A stretch of DNA of 64,000 nucleotides from Adineta vaga (taxonomy: Eukaryota; Rotifera): positions 6,324,001 to 6,388,000 of the forward strand of contig CP075494.1 of NCBI GenBank assembly GCA_021613535.1. The letters run 5' to 3'. Positions 38,161-50,592 of this stretch are shown piece after piece. The stretch's first letter is position 1, and each line of letters opens with the position of its first letter. Below the pieces are notes generated by a model, which ran no database searches, was not told the DNA's origin, and saw only the letters and a program-made list of their open reading frames with translations. The translations under genes were made by a program, and so were the position numbers.

Positions 38161-39886
38161 CGTTGAAATAACTTTCAAACGTAAAATCTATAAAAATAAA
38201 TCATCATTTTATCGATAGAATGAAAGAATAAGATCAAATGTAAAACAACATATAATAAATTCTTCATTCTTTTGACGAAAAAAAGATTAATAGAAGCTAG
38301 TTTTATTTGTCGAAGACATACTAAAAGACCGAACGGATAGAAGAAGAAGAAGAACATTCAAACAAAGCTAACAGTACAAGCTCTGTTCATTGTAGTAAAG
38401 TGATCACCTATTACTTGTACTGAGCAGCGACAAAACGTCACGTTACCTTGAATAAATACAATCGTGTCTATACCTACATAACAAGTAATAAATCAATACA
38501 TCTTCTATCAAATAGAATAAGATCGAAAGAAACTATATAGAAAAATTATAATGCATCATTTTACGATAGTCATAATAAGTCATTTGACTGTAACTATCTA
38601 TACCGAAAAATGATTCACTTTAAAACCAAAAAAATCCAATTGGTGTGGAAGAACCAATTGAATACGTTTAATTAGAATAAACGAGTAGTACCTTTGACAC
38701 TCATACTTTTTACTACATGTTATAGGAAAGGAATATAAATTTCCGTGAGTGTTAAACGACACAATCAATGTGAAAAAAAACGAGACACTTTGATACTACC
38801 GATGAAAGTATTTTTCTATCTATACATCGATTCTTAGATTGAAGATATAAGTTTTTGTGTATAATCACATGAAAAACTCTTTTTCCATTAAAACAATATC
38901 TCCTTCGTTTATGAAAAATGACTTGCACACTTCGAGTAGAATTCAATCACTTTCTTCATTCCCATGAATAACATAATTATCATCGTAATTAGCGGATCGT
39001 ATTTCTTCATACTATCTCAATCGATCAATTGATGAATGCTTTTCATCCGTTGAAATTCCCGTTTTTCTTTTTGTATAAATTTCATATTGATGTATATGAA
39101 TGAAAGGAAAACACACGTGGAATACTTTTTTGATCAATGATAAGATAGAAGATCTTCTTAATTATGAATCATTAAAACATGTTTTAGTTATTATAAGAAG
39201 TAAATGAATCGTTAGCAGATGTGAGCTGAAGAGATTGTTAGTTCGATGGAAAATTGTTTGATGAAATTGGTAATGAATTCTTTATTTGCCTTAGAAATTT
39301 TATATGTATATTCGGAATATTTTTCTAATGGAAGTTGAATGCCTGCAACTGCTGATGAACTTTTCTAAAGGAAACAATTTGGTTGAAACTTGTCATTCAT
39401 TTGCATATAGATAATATTTGAAAAGAATGAGAAGACGATTGGATTTATCTTGCATTAGTGTCGTCTTCAACTCTCTTTTTCAATCGAATCAGTGAACGTG
39501 CTGACTAAATAATAAAGAATTAACATTTTTTCCTCCGACTAGACAAGAGACAGAGGGAGAAGGGGGAAGAGAAGGAGGAGGAGAAGAAGAAGAAGAAGAA
39601 GGATAAATTGTTCTTTGTTAGTTTAGTAGTAATATGAAAAAAGAGGGAGAGAGAATTCTACAGGAAAATATTTATCATCATTTAACGCATTGATGTCGAT
39701 GTTTCCTGCAGTCAGTTCGGAAAAAATGATGATCGTTTCAAACCAACAAATATTGATGAATGACAACTACGATTTTTTCTCTTGTCCACTATTCATCTGC
39801 ATCTTGAGGGCATGACACGTAAATTTTGCGGAAAACATCTTTCGTTATTCTTTTTCTTCGCTGTTCATCAATTGTATCTCTTCTTG

Positions 39887-39922
<36 letters not shown>

Positions 39923-42900
39923 CATATACACGCACACACCATTATTTACTTGTCCACAGTTTCTATTAAAATGTTCCTTTCTACTCATGTTCTAGAACGG
40001 AAGACGTTCCTCGGTCCTATTTTTATCTTCATGTTCATTACTTGCCGTTCTAGTCATCCAATCATTTATCTATGTTATACTCTCTAACTTTTTTCTTTGT
40101 TCTAGAACGTCGAGCGAAAAAGAGTTCTCAATATAAGCAAAAAGAACGAGAGAGATAGAGAAAGAAGAAAACAGCTCGAGTCGAAATAAACCGGCAATGC
40201 ATTTTCTGCGTTCTCATCAACAGCGTCATGGATAGATAGAACATGTAATCTATCAGCGCACACATACACATAAGCATTTCGCATCATTGTATAGCTTCTT
40301 CATCGTTCTTTTCTACAAGGCAATATAAAAAAAAGAAGGGAACATGGAATAGACAAAAAAGCATTGTGGTTCTAATACCGACGAACGCCGAAGACAAGAG
40401 AACGGGATAAAAATTGGTAAAAAAAAGAACGAACGAACGAACGAATGAGAAAGAGAACCAAAGGCGCTTTTTTTTAATAATACATACATACATAGATGTG
40501 AATGTCCACGACACATCATTCTCTTTTCTCTCTCTTCTTCTCCCATTTTTTTGTGCTTGACAAGCGTTCTCGTCTGTCTTCGTTTTTTTCCCTTTACTAC
40601 TTTACCATCTGTTGCATATGTAGAAGCAAAGAAAAAAGGAAGAAGGAGAGAAAAAACGACCGACTAGCAACAACAAGGCAAAGTAGTATCACATCCATCG
40701 AAATTGCTTTCTCTCTCTCTTGTTCTATGTTCTCGTGCAACCAAGTTGATTAAAGACACTAGTATGAAGTGATGGAATCACTGCTACTCATATAAAAATG
40801 TTTGCAACAATCATCTTTTTTTTTCAAGTAATGATGAAGACAAAGAAGAAAAGGTAAGGAATGTTAACTAAAGATCAACGAGGGTTATACCCTTTTTTGT
40901 TTCAGTAATAGCCAAGCAGAAGAAATAACGGCCGGCAACGATCGGAAACAAATGAGAGTTCATCTCAAGAGACTAGAAAGAAGCAAGCACATTTTTTATT
41001 CTTTACCATCATCATTCGTCGTTAGATTCGTGTGTATGTGTGTGTGTGTGCTCGCGTCGATCACACGTTGTGTTGTCGACATTGTCGTTTTTTTTTATTA
41101 GATAAGTGACATGCGAACATAGAATAGTGGGTGTCGGTAATATTGTATCCTGCTGTTAAAGTATATTCAACGAGGTAGAAATGAATCTGATCGTTCCCTT
41201 ATTTGTCTTGATAGTTTCTATTCAATAAGTGTGTTTAAGAAAAAACGAGAGGAAAAGAGCTCTCTTTTCTCTTCATATATATATATATATACATATCATT
41301 GTATGTGTATATAGAAAAGAAACTATTGAAAAAGGCAATTAATAGTAAGAGTAGTAGGACTCTATGAAGTCAAAAGTATTTTTTTCTAGTTGAGTAAATG
41401 TCTATAACATCGATGGTTGATTATATGAGATCTTCCTGTGTGGTAAAATCGTGCTAGGAAGAACTATCTTTGAACTAATTCGATCATTGGCATGAATCAG
41501 CAAAAATGAATTTCAGTGATGACACAGACACACATATTCATTTTGTGTACATTTGTGGCCTCGAGTTGCAATTAAACCTCGTTTTTTCCTCTTTCTCTCT
41601 ATACACGCGTATTCTCTTTATTCGACAAGGTTGAACTCTTCTCTTTTCCACGCACGTATGAGTCAGTCGACTTGAATGATAATACTCCATGTGCAAGTGT
41701 GTATATCGATATATGTATACATATGCACTCGTCGACTATTTCTGTTCGTTTCTTCTAGTATAGATATATGTATGGACATAGTCGTTCATTCATCGACACG
41801 ATTTGCTTTTTTTCTTTCTTTCTTTCTTTCTTTCTTTTTTTTCTCACGCTTACTTGATGTACAATTCGTCGACATATGAGCAGTAAGTTATACATCTAGA
41901 TGGAAATGTCAAGTAAGGTCAGATGTTTTGTCTCTTCTTCTGTTGTTTTATTTTACAGAATCACATTCCAATCATCATAATGATAATTATTATTGTTATG
42001 AATTTCATTTATTTATTTATTTATTATCAATCATAGTTTTTTGCTATGGATTATTAAAATTGTTTTTGTACGTATATAAATATAGATATGGAACTCTACG
42101 AATGATTAATAATTGTCTTTACCTGATCTGTAAATAGATGGGCCTTCAACACCTCGTTAATCTTTGTCACAAATCGATTTTCTTCTTTTGGACGGAGGTT
42201 TGACGAGGAATTGAGGCTCATCAAGGCAGCGAAAATAATGTCGTACATTGTGCTCTATTTTCTTTTTTTTATTCAGTGCAAAAAATATATCAATATATCA
42301 GATATTTGTATTCATATCCTATGTTGTTCAATTAGGTTAAATTCATGCATTAGTAAATCATATGAATCTATTGAACTGGTGCTAAAAGAGAATAGTTTTA
42401 GGTGATAATTATCTTGAAACAACATGGATGGATAAACAAAATCGCAATAGAGTCCGATCAAATAGAGATCGATTACGAATAATCGATATGTAAAGAAGTA
42501 AATGGAAAATTTTTTATGCCATCAATGAAAAAATAATTCCTGTATGTTATTTTGTCATTTGCAAAGTAGAATGGCATGTGTTAAAAGATCTTATTTGATG
42601 AATTATACACTTTTGACAGTGAAAAATGGCAAATTAGAAGGATAAAATTGTATTTAAAGAGTGTATCACAATGCCTTTTTAACGAAAGTAACAGACACTA
42701 TAGAGACATGCATCTAGTAAAAAAACAAACAATTTCACGAGAGATATTTCTCATATCATTAGTGCATGACTTGAAGATGCATAAATAACTATTTTACTGT
42801 AGTGCTCTCTCAGACAAATCTTGATAATAGTACAACGAATGCTATTAGCGGTAAATAGTGATAAAACGGGAAAAGATCAGAGTGAAATATGGATCTTTGT

Positions 42901-43170
42901 TACATGTGGCCATTTGCAAGTTTGACTGAATAAAGCTGTTGATGATATATGGAAATCAATTGATTATTCGGTACGTTTATTCGTATCAATTTTTTGAAGG
43001 AAAAAATTAAAATATTTTCTATCCATCATTTATTAACTTTGGAAAAGAAACATAAGTAGGGTTTGATAGAATGAAAATAAAGAAAGGTATAGATGAGTTT
43101 GCAGAATACACTTTCAAGTTTGATGATGAATTGAAGTGTTTTAATTTAACGGTGCACTTGCAATATGAGT
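38161..43170. other. Gene-poor region with simple sequence
   Basis: About 5 kb with no confident gene. It has a purine tract (about 39543-39605), a CA/TA microsatellite (about 39890-39950), (TA)n at about 41275-41291, and a (CTTT)n tract at about 41811-41840. Many T-rich frames appear by chance. One minus-strand exon-like stretch is listed separately (39212-39364). The region may hold distal regulatory sequence or untranslated exons. Confidence 0.45.
39212..39364 (-). CDS. Possible terminal exon of an unidentified gene
   Basis: Following an acceptor-like CTAAAG, a frame of 50 residues (KSSSAVAGIQLPLEKYSEY ... KANKEFITNFIKQFSIELT) runs to TAA. Composition is protein-like, unlike the surrounding simple sequence. 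A second stretch upstream (about 39450-39505, SARSLIRLKKRVEDD) has an acceptor-like start but no usable donor. It could be a small gene, a pseudogene or chance. Confidence 0.25.
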   Translation of the reverse strand, partial: KSSSAVAGIQLPLEKYSEYTYKISKANKEFITNFIKQFSIELTISSAHIC

Positions 43171-44064
43171 TTATTGCTCGTTTGCTGCTTGAGGTGCTTG
43201 TTCACCCTGACTATTAGATACAGCAGCGTCTTGTGAAGCTGGAGCTGAAGCATCTTGTGAAGCTGGAGCTGGAGCATCTTGTGAAACTGGAGCTGAGGCA
43301 CTTTGTGAAACTGGAGCTGGAGCATCTTGTGAGGCTGGAGCTGGAGCATCTTGTGAGGCTGGAGCTGGGACATCTTGTGAAACTGGAGCTGAGGCATCTT
43401 GTGAAGCTGGAGCTGAAGCATCTTGTGAAGCTGGAGCTGGAGCATCTTGTGAGGCTGGAGCTGGGACATCTTGTGAGGCTGGAGCTGAAGCATCTTGTGA
43501 AGCTGGAGCTGGAGCATCTTGTGAGGCTGGAGTTGGGACATCTTGTGAAACTGGAGCTGAGGCATCTTGTGAAGCTGGAGTAGCAGTATCTTGTGAGGCT
43601 GGAGCTGGAGCATCTTGCGAAGCTGGAGCAGCAGTATCTTGTGAAGGTGGAGCTAGAGCTGGAGCTAGAGCATCTTGTGAAGGTGGAGCTAGAGCTGGAG
43701 CTAGAGCATCTTGTGAAGGTGGAGCTGGAGCAGGAGCATCTTGTGAAGGTGGAGCTAGAGCTGGAACTGGAGCATCTTGTGAAGGTGGAGCTAGAGCTGG
43801 AACTGGAGCATCTTGTGAAGCTGGAGTAGCAGTATCTTGTGAGGCTGGAGCTGGAGCATCTTGCGAAGCTGGAGCAGCAGTATCTTGTGAAGCTGGAACT
43901 GAAGCATCTTGTGAAGGTGGAACTGAAGCATCTTGTGAAGGTGGAGCTAGAGCTGGAGCTAGAGCATCTTGTGAAGGTGAAGGTGGAGCTGGAGCAGCAT
44001 CAGCTCGAGCAGACACAGCGACAAGGCATACGATGGCAGAGATCAAGATTGTTGTGAAACGCAT
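43171..44064 (-). CDS. Secreted SQD-repeat protein
   Basis: An intronless frame of 297 residues. Residues 1-23 (MRFTTILISAIVCLVAVSAR-ADA) form a clear signal peptide. The rest is about thirty tandem units built on P-x-SQD-(A/T/V)-x-x-P, mostly eight residues (24 bp) long with some 12-residue variants such as SQDALAPALAPP. The tail is Gln/Ala-rich. There is no Cys, Tyr, Phe or Lys after the signal peptide, and acid charge comes only from the SQD Asp. This is an extended, probably O-glycosylated or mucin/matrix-type protein, or a phosphorylated secreted polymer. Local GC is much higher than its surroundings. The antisense frames are open because of the repeat and are not called. A TATATATAG run lies about 50 bp before the ATG. 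Confidence 0.8.
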   Translation of the reverse strand: MRFTTILISAIVCLVAVSARADAAPAPPSPSQDALAPALAPPSQDASVPPSQDASVPASQDTAAPASQDAPAPASQDTATPASQDAPVPALAPPSQDAPVPALAPPSQDAPAPAPPSQDALAPALAPPSQDALAPALAPPSQDTAAPASQDAPAPASQDTATPASQDASAPVSQDVPTPASQDAPAPASQDASAPASQDVPAPASQDAPAPASQDASAPASQDASAPVSQDVPAPASQDAPAPASQDAPAPVSQSASAPVSQDAPAPASQDASAPASQDAAVSNSQGEQAPQAANEQ

Positions 44065-44794
44065 GTTTCTGAGGGATATCTAAAATAAATGAAACCAGAA
44101 CGAATAGATACGCTATATATATGTTCACTATGATGACATCCTACGTCAACGAATCAATGGAAAACAAAGAAGCAGCTGTGACATAAATGGTTAATGGCGT
44201 TCTTAAATTTTTTAATGGATATTGTCAAGTTTTCATATCGGTTTCTTTTGAGAACTAAAGATGGGTGGCACCTAACTAGGAATCTCTAAGTACGCTATAT
44301 ACTTTTTGAAACATACGTTATTTTCTTCAAATGACCATAATAAGACAGTTATGTGCAATCAACATAAAAATAATTCTTTTTCTGAAAGAACAAAGTATGT
44401 ACTTTTTGCGGAAATCTGTTGTTTATTTCTTTAGTACTCAAAATGTCAAGTGTAATGTACGATTCTTTTCATTCTTTATTACAGCTGATGCCTAAAAGTA
44501 CGGAAGCCATTAAATATGTTTCATGGGGTACATCTATTCAATAGACAACCGAACAATAAAAGCATTTATTCTATGAAAATGTTATTGATTCTCGCAACAA
44601 GGTTAATCTTCAAACCTAGTTTAACAAGTAAACGTTCTCTTTTTTCTTCTTCTCGATAGTAATACTTTCAAGTGTTGAGGAACTTCCTATTTCAATTATA
44701 CAAAAGAATTGTAAAAAAAACGACAGAAAATAATGTTCAATTTATCATAGTTGTTCTAAGATCGTATCGATGAAATAGACGGTTGATTATCATG
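44065..44794. other. Intergenic, no gene seen
   Basis: About 730 bp between two minus-strand genes. AT-rich with no coding signal; the left part is the promoter of the SQD-repeat gene. Confidence 0.5.
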
Positions 44795-46910
44795 CTAAAT
44801 AGGAACAGAAAATTTTGAGAATATTTCTTCATGAATTGAAATATTTACTTCATTATATAATGAACAAATCGATTTTGATTGTTGGTTATCTCGTAATCGC
44901 ATATTATCATTTCTTAAATCATTGATACGATTTTGTAAATGTCGAATCAGTTTATCTTGATTGATTTCATTTTCAGAATTAAATTCATGATCAATCTTTT
45001 TCTCGCATTCAATGTGATGATTTGATGTTGCTCGTTGTTTCGATAAACTAAATAGACTTTTGTTTCGAAAGCGAACTTTACTTCAGAGAAACTAGACATA
45101 CCGATCCAATTCCAGAGCAATGTGATCTTCTAGTTTTTGTAACAAATTATCAACTGTATGACTTTGTTGAATTGATAACTGAGACGAATGATGGGAAAAA
45201 TTTTCCTATTGAACAATGAAATGAAATGATACAGATCGAATGATTTTACTTTTGAAGATTTCGAATAGGAATTCGTTTGATCTTGATAACTATTATCATC
45301 AGATGATCGAAATACTCGATCAGTGGAGATTTTCGGTTTTTCGAAAAGTATGGTTTGATTTTCAAGTTGTTTTCTTTGTTCGCCAGTATAATCATGAATT
45401 TCTTCTACCGTTCTCTGAAGATATTTCTATTCGAAGAAAAGAAAATGCAATAACGTCAAAAAATAAAAAAAACTATTCAAAACCAGAAGAACTTGAGTTG
45501 GTGTTCTTTCGATAAGTGCATTTTCATCATAGATAAACGATGAAACATTTCTGAAAAGAAAGATTAATGACAAAAATCATGTTCGATTATAAAGAAAGAA
45601 TTTTCTTTACGGAATTGCTGTATAAACATGTGATGGTCGATTCATAGTTTGAAGTAATATTTTTATAGCATCATTAATAGAACGAACACAAGATTTTTCT
45701 GCTGTATCTAAACTATTGTATAATTGTCGTCGAACAGCATTGGAATTATTATAAACATCTGATAAATGTGTTACAGTTTCTTCTAATTCTTGAACACGTT
45801 CTTGTAAACGAGTAATTTCAATCGTTTTTTCCTAAAAGAAATCGATTGTTGATATTCATCTGATGAATGTTTATACAACGATGTCAAGAAGGTTAATCAT
45901 TCTGTTTAAACTCAAGAACTATTTCAATAACTTCAATAATACAAGGTCAAAATATCTTATACTTACAATCTCTTGTATGCTAAACTAACATCTCTTCTCT
46001 GATTGAGAAAATACAAGAAGACTCTTTGACATACTGAATGAAATTGATTACGTAATCGATTAATTTCATCTTGAAATTCTTTTCGATATTGTTCTTTAAT
46101 CCTATAAATCGCATTGATGCGTTCACGATCGTTCTCTTTTAATTGAAATTTTGCTTCGCTTGATTGCTATAATCAATAAAAATGATTATCTGCTTTTCTT
46201 GAGAAAGAAAGAGAGGAAACTTTGTATCATTACCATATGTGCGTCACGTAATTTCTTTTCTAATTGTTGATAACGTTCACGTTCAATGTTCAATTGATGT
46301 TGTAGAAAATGTTTTTCTTCTTCAAATTTAGTTCGTTCATCAGCTAAAAGAAGTTCTTTATGTTCATTCCAAGCTTTTCGTTCACGTTCCATTCGTTCTT
46401 CAATCTATGATGAAAGAGCATGCTTTAGCTATCAGAACCTGAAAATATTCTCCTACTTTTAACAAAGCATTTTTATGTGTGGTAGCTAAAGCAAGAAATT
46501 CATTATCTTTTTGATAAATAACTGCTTTTAATTTCGTTATTTCTTGATTTTTTGTCTATAGAGAAATACATAGATTATTTATTAGATTTGAAAATTATTT
46601 CATACTAATGTATTCCGATAAGAATTAACATTAGAATGACGGGAACCATCGGGTATATACTTTAAAATGAGAATATAAAATATAGAAATTCATTAACAGA
46701 AGAATGATTACCAATGTTTCTAATAAAGGATCATTTTGTGAACTAAAATCAATCATTTCATCACTACTTCATTCGTATGTAATATATGAAATAAATCATT
46801 GCTTACCTTCGTTTCATCATTGTGTGACCGTTTTGTTTCAATAGATTTTCCAAAGTTCGATAATTTTCGTCAAATGTACATCGTCTTTGATTATATCGAT
46901 CATTCATCAT
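44795..46910 (-). CDS. Coiled-coil protein, unrecognised
   Basis: Eleven exons join with continuous frame to 474 residues: 46807-46910, 46712-46763, 46606-46659, 46457-46555, 46234-46404, 46035-46166, 45611-45831, 45493-45550, 45250-45426, 45102-45205, 44795-45047. After a short N-terminus (MMNDRYNQRRCTFDENYRT) the protein is mostly heptad-rich helix: EITKLKAVIYQKDNEFLAL, a long Glu/Arg/Lys helix (MERERKAWNEHKELL, IERERYQQLEKKLRD), ITRLQERVQELEETV, VEEIHDYTGEQRK, then a C-terminal coil LIRHLQNRINDLRNDN. No enzymatic motif or membrane segment is seen. The pattern suits a centrosomal, ciliary or scaffold protein, but I cannot name the family. Intron 6 (203 bp) is longer than the others. Confidence 0.75.
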
Positions 46911-47273
46911 CTTTCCTCTATGTCGATTTATTTCGTATAATCAAAACTGAAGAATGTAAGAAGTCGTTGTTTGTATCAATCGTGAATGTCAGTGAAGTGA
47001 AGCTCTAGGAGATGAATCAAGGTGACATCGAAAAAAAGCTTTCTGTCCTATTTTACACTAAGATTACGAAATCAATTGAATTGAATCTGTTGATCCTTAT
47101 AGATTTTATTATGAGTTAATTTTTATTTCAGAACACACCTGCGAAATGACAAACAAAAATGAAGATGAAGAAAACAAACGAGAGACAAATTATGTTATCG
47201 GACGCATCTACACATAAAGAAAAAGAAAACAATGGAATTCATCACCGTTCGAAGAAAAAAAAAGAGAAAGATT
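46911..47273. other. Intergenic, no gene seen
   Basis: About 360 bp between the coiled-coil gene start and the receptor gene stop, both on the minus strand. AT-rich. Confidence 0.5.
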
Positions 47274-50200
47274 TTATTTGAATGTAACTCGTTGACCAAT
47301 TACTGGTGAAGTCACGGCCGCATCCGAATAAGCTCGCCCACGAATATCATCGCCCTCATCTATACTTGTACGATATATACTCATTCCACCGAAATGTGTT
47401 GTTTCATTATGACTTCCAGTACTATCTTCAGGGGTTTTCGTTGGATCATGCTCATGTTTATCTCCTCCACCACCTAGAATATTACTGATTGCTCCTCCAA
47501 CACCACCTGTACTCGGTCCACCATGACGTTGAAATGCTTGCATGGAAAATCGACGATTTTTTCGTCGTTGACCATGTCGTTTTGTTAAATGTGGATTATC
47601 TTTGCGCATAGTTTTTGTTTTTAAAACATGCAAAGATGAGTATAAACGTTTTAATTCCGCCTAAACAAAACAAAGATTATTGAATGAAAAGAAAACATGA
47701 AAAATTTAATCTTACTCGAATCTCTTCGGGATCCATATCTCGTATATTTAATTCTCCAAATTCAATATCACCATTGGATTGTAATTTCGCTACTAATTCA
47801 CCTGGTTCAACACCATCAGGTAATGAACGAAATCGATCTCGAACTGTATGTTCTTCCGTTGATTTTCGAAACATAAAACATAACTAAATGAGAGAAATAG
47901 AGAGAGAACATAATATCTCTTCTATGAATATGATTTCAAATTCAACTTACTTTAGTACAAAAAATAAATAAAATCATACATGTGACGGTAAAATGACATC
48001 GAAAAAATGATAATGTAAGAAGTGTATCGGGATCAATCGATGCCCATAAACAATCTCTATAAAATATGTCAAACAAATATTTTCTTTTCAATCAATGATT
48101 TCATCGTTTGACTTACTTAATAATATGAAGTAATGTTGAAAAAAGCATTTCACAAACAACAACAAGAGTAATTAATTTACGTTCATGATATTCGCATGGT
48201 GCTGTTCGAGTACTATAAATAAAACGAATTCCCACACAAAGAAAAATAAATTCCGCTAAAAGAGAAAAACAAACACGTTTCTAGTTTTATTTTCTTTTTT
48301 TATTGTCGTTGTTAACAAACCCATTTGAATCAGATAATCCCATGAACGTGGTCGACATGTTTGAAAATATCGTTTATTTCGAAATGTATATCCATTTCCT
48401 AATAGATATTTTTCAAGAGATACATTTTCTTTTGCATGATCAATATTAACAAATGTCCATCCAAGTAAATAGCCAATAATTGATATTGAAATGAAAAATA
48501 ATATACGTAAAATATCTTTTTCTTTGACTTGAACACAATGTGCTTTTCGAGATTGAAATTCTGCTAACATTCTATTTGCAAAAAAGATATAGATATTCAT
48601 TTGATTGAATTTTCGAAAAGAAGAACTCACTTATAAATACGTAAAATTAATGTACCATAAACAATTGTAAAGCCAAGTTCACGAAGCCTAGAAAAAAGAG
48701 AATTTATCCTAATAAATCATTTAGTTCTATTGAATAAAAAAATCGAGAGAGACTAATCGAGATTCTATTAATGATTGTTGAGAAATTATTCAAGCGATGA
48801 TCTTTTTGCCATAAGATATATATCGAAATAATTTAGTAGCTAAGAAAATTGATTTCCTATTTATAATGTATCTATGATGATAGTTTTCACTCGATTGAAT
48901 GATTAATAGATCGTATGACTTTTTTTCTTCTTCTTCTTCTTTCTTCAATGCATTTAAAAGTTTTTCACACGAGAAAAGACTTTTTTCTTCTTCTTCTAAT
49001 GAATATCATTTGTCTTCCTTTTCTCAACAGGAGACTATGACATCTTTTTTTCTGTCTTACATACCATGGCATTATTAAACAAACGATTCCATGTGGACCA
49101 AGACTATCAACAATAACCTATAAAAGGAAGAATAGAATAAGCTAGAGAGATAATTTATCTCATTATTCCTACTGATGCGTAGAGTAATGCTGCACCAAAA
49201 AGAACTAATTCTAATAGTATCCACATTGAATGTTTGATAATTTTAATTTTTCGTTTTTTAAATACAATTGCAGCAAGTATTGCAACAAAGACAATAAATA
49301 CTGATTGAATGATAATAATTATGGTACGTAGAAAACGATTATATTTAAGTAAACATGATTGTGGATTACATTTACATCGATTTCCGAGTTGTCCTAGCTG
49401 ATTATCTTTCGTGGTTTCATTCCATTCCAAATATTGACTATCAATAGTCATTGAGAGATTATCATATGGACCTTGACAAAAGCATTTATAGGCACCTAAT
49501 ATAAAACCTTGACCAGGTTGATGTAAACACTAATCAAATTTCATAAATATGAAGAATGATAAAAAGAAGAATATTCTTTTTCCCTACCTGCATATCTATT
49601 GGACATTTATGTGTACCACCAAATGGTACATCACTCGTTTCACATTGATTGATATCAACAGATGATATATTGAAATAAGCGATAAGAAAATATCTAGAAG
49701 AAATTCGAGATCTTGAAATATCATAATATCATTTCTCTCCCCCATCCTCCCTTTCTTTTTCTACATACCCATTAGTAAGAGAAAGAATATTTGCCATCAG
49801 ATATGTTTCATTCGGATTTTTGTCGCATAAAACAGGTCCAAGCCACCAACCATTATTGAATAGAAAACGTTGAGAATCATATTTTAATGTTTCTCGTAGA
49901 TTTGCCATGGTAAATGTTTGTAGAATTGTATCTTGTTTAGTTAAATCTTCATTGATTGCATCAATATCAATTTTTGTCGTAATACGAGAGTATTTCAAAA
50001 CATCAGAACCACCATTATCATTTGGTAAAGCTCGTATATCAATTTCATTTATACGTTTTTGACTAGCTAATAAAACACGTAGATCTGAACTAAATTCAAG
50101 ACGAAATTTTTCTAACGATAAGTCACTAATATGATTTAATTTCATTCGAGTTATATCAACAAATCGTTTTATTGTTAATGATTCATTTCGAAATGCTCGT

Positions 50201-50592
50201 TCAATCAAACGTATAATCAATGCTGACACACTATTATCTGATGGTATCTGATAAATACCATCTGATGCCATATTGATTGTACAATCAGGTAATACGGATG
50301 ATGTTGATCGTTGTAATAATTGACGCAACATATCGGTATTATGATGTTTATCAATTAAATGTGATGTTTGTCTTTTTAAACGATGATTATATTGTGTTAT
50401 TGGAGAAGAATTTGTGTGAAAGAAAATTAAAAAACTAATAAGAAATATAAGAAGAAATAGAATTAAATAGAAATAAATTGATATAAAATGAAATAATGAT
50501 GATGATTGTTTGGATTTTGAATTGAACATTAAATTTGGTTTAACTTGAAGATATGATGCCGAGAAATAATCTGATTCTTCTTTAGGTTTCAT
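47274..50592 (-). CDS. Class C orphan GPCR, GPR158/GPR179 (metabotropic glycine receptor) type
   Basis: Ten exons give 815 residues: 49769-50592, 49588-49693, 49173-49529, 49065-49117, 48631-48687, 48321-48571, 48117-48255, 47951-48056, 47716-47883, 47274-47660. The ectodomain has a Cache-like segment (GWWLGPVLCDKNPNETYLMA) and a Cys-rich linker (NQCETSDVPFGGTHKCP, CLHQPGQGFILGAYKCFC). Seven membrane helices follow, with the family motif WLRELGFTIVYGTLILRIY and WDYLIQMAEFIFL. The cytosolic part has the strongest signature, DPEEIRAELKRLYSSL then KDNPHLTKR, matching the GPR158/179 C-terminal coil. GPR158 binds glycine and RGS7-Gbeta5. The N-terminus has a membrane anchor near residues 38-60 followed by a furin-like RLKR. 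An acceptor-like CAG precedes the ATG by 16 bp. Confidence 0.9.

Noticed and set aside
43233-44057. Plus-strand open frames made of KLELEHLV-like repeats
   Set aside because: They are the antisense reading of the SQD-repeat gene. The repeat unit length is a multiple of three, which keeps other frames open. The minus strand has the signal peptide and a clear start.
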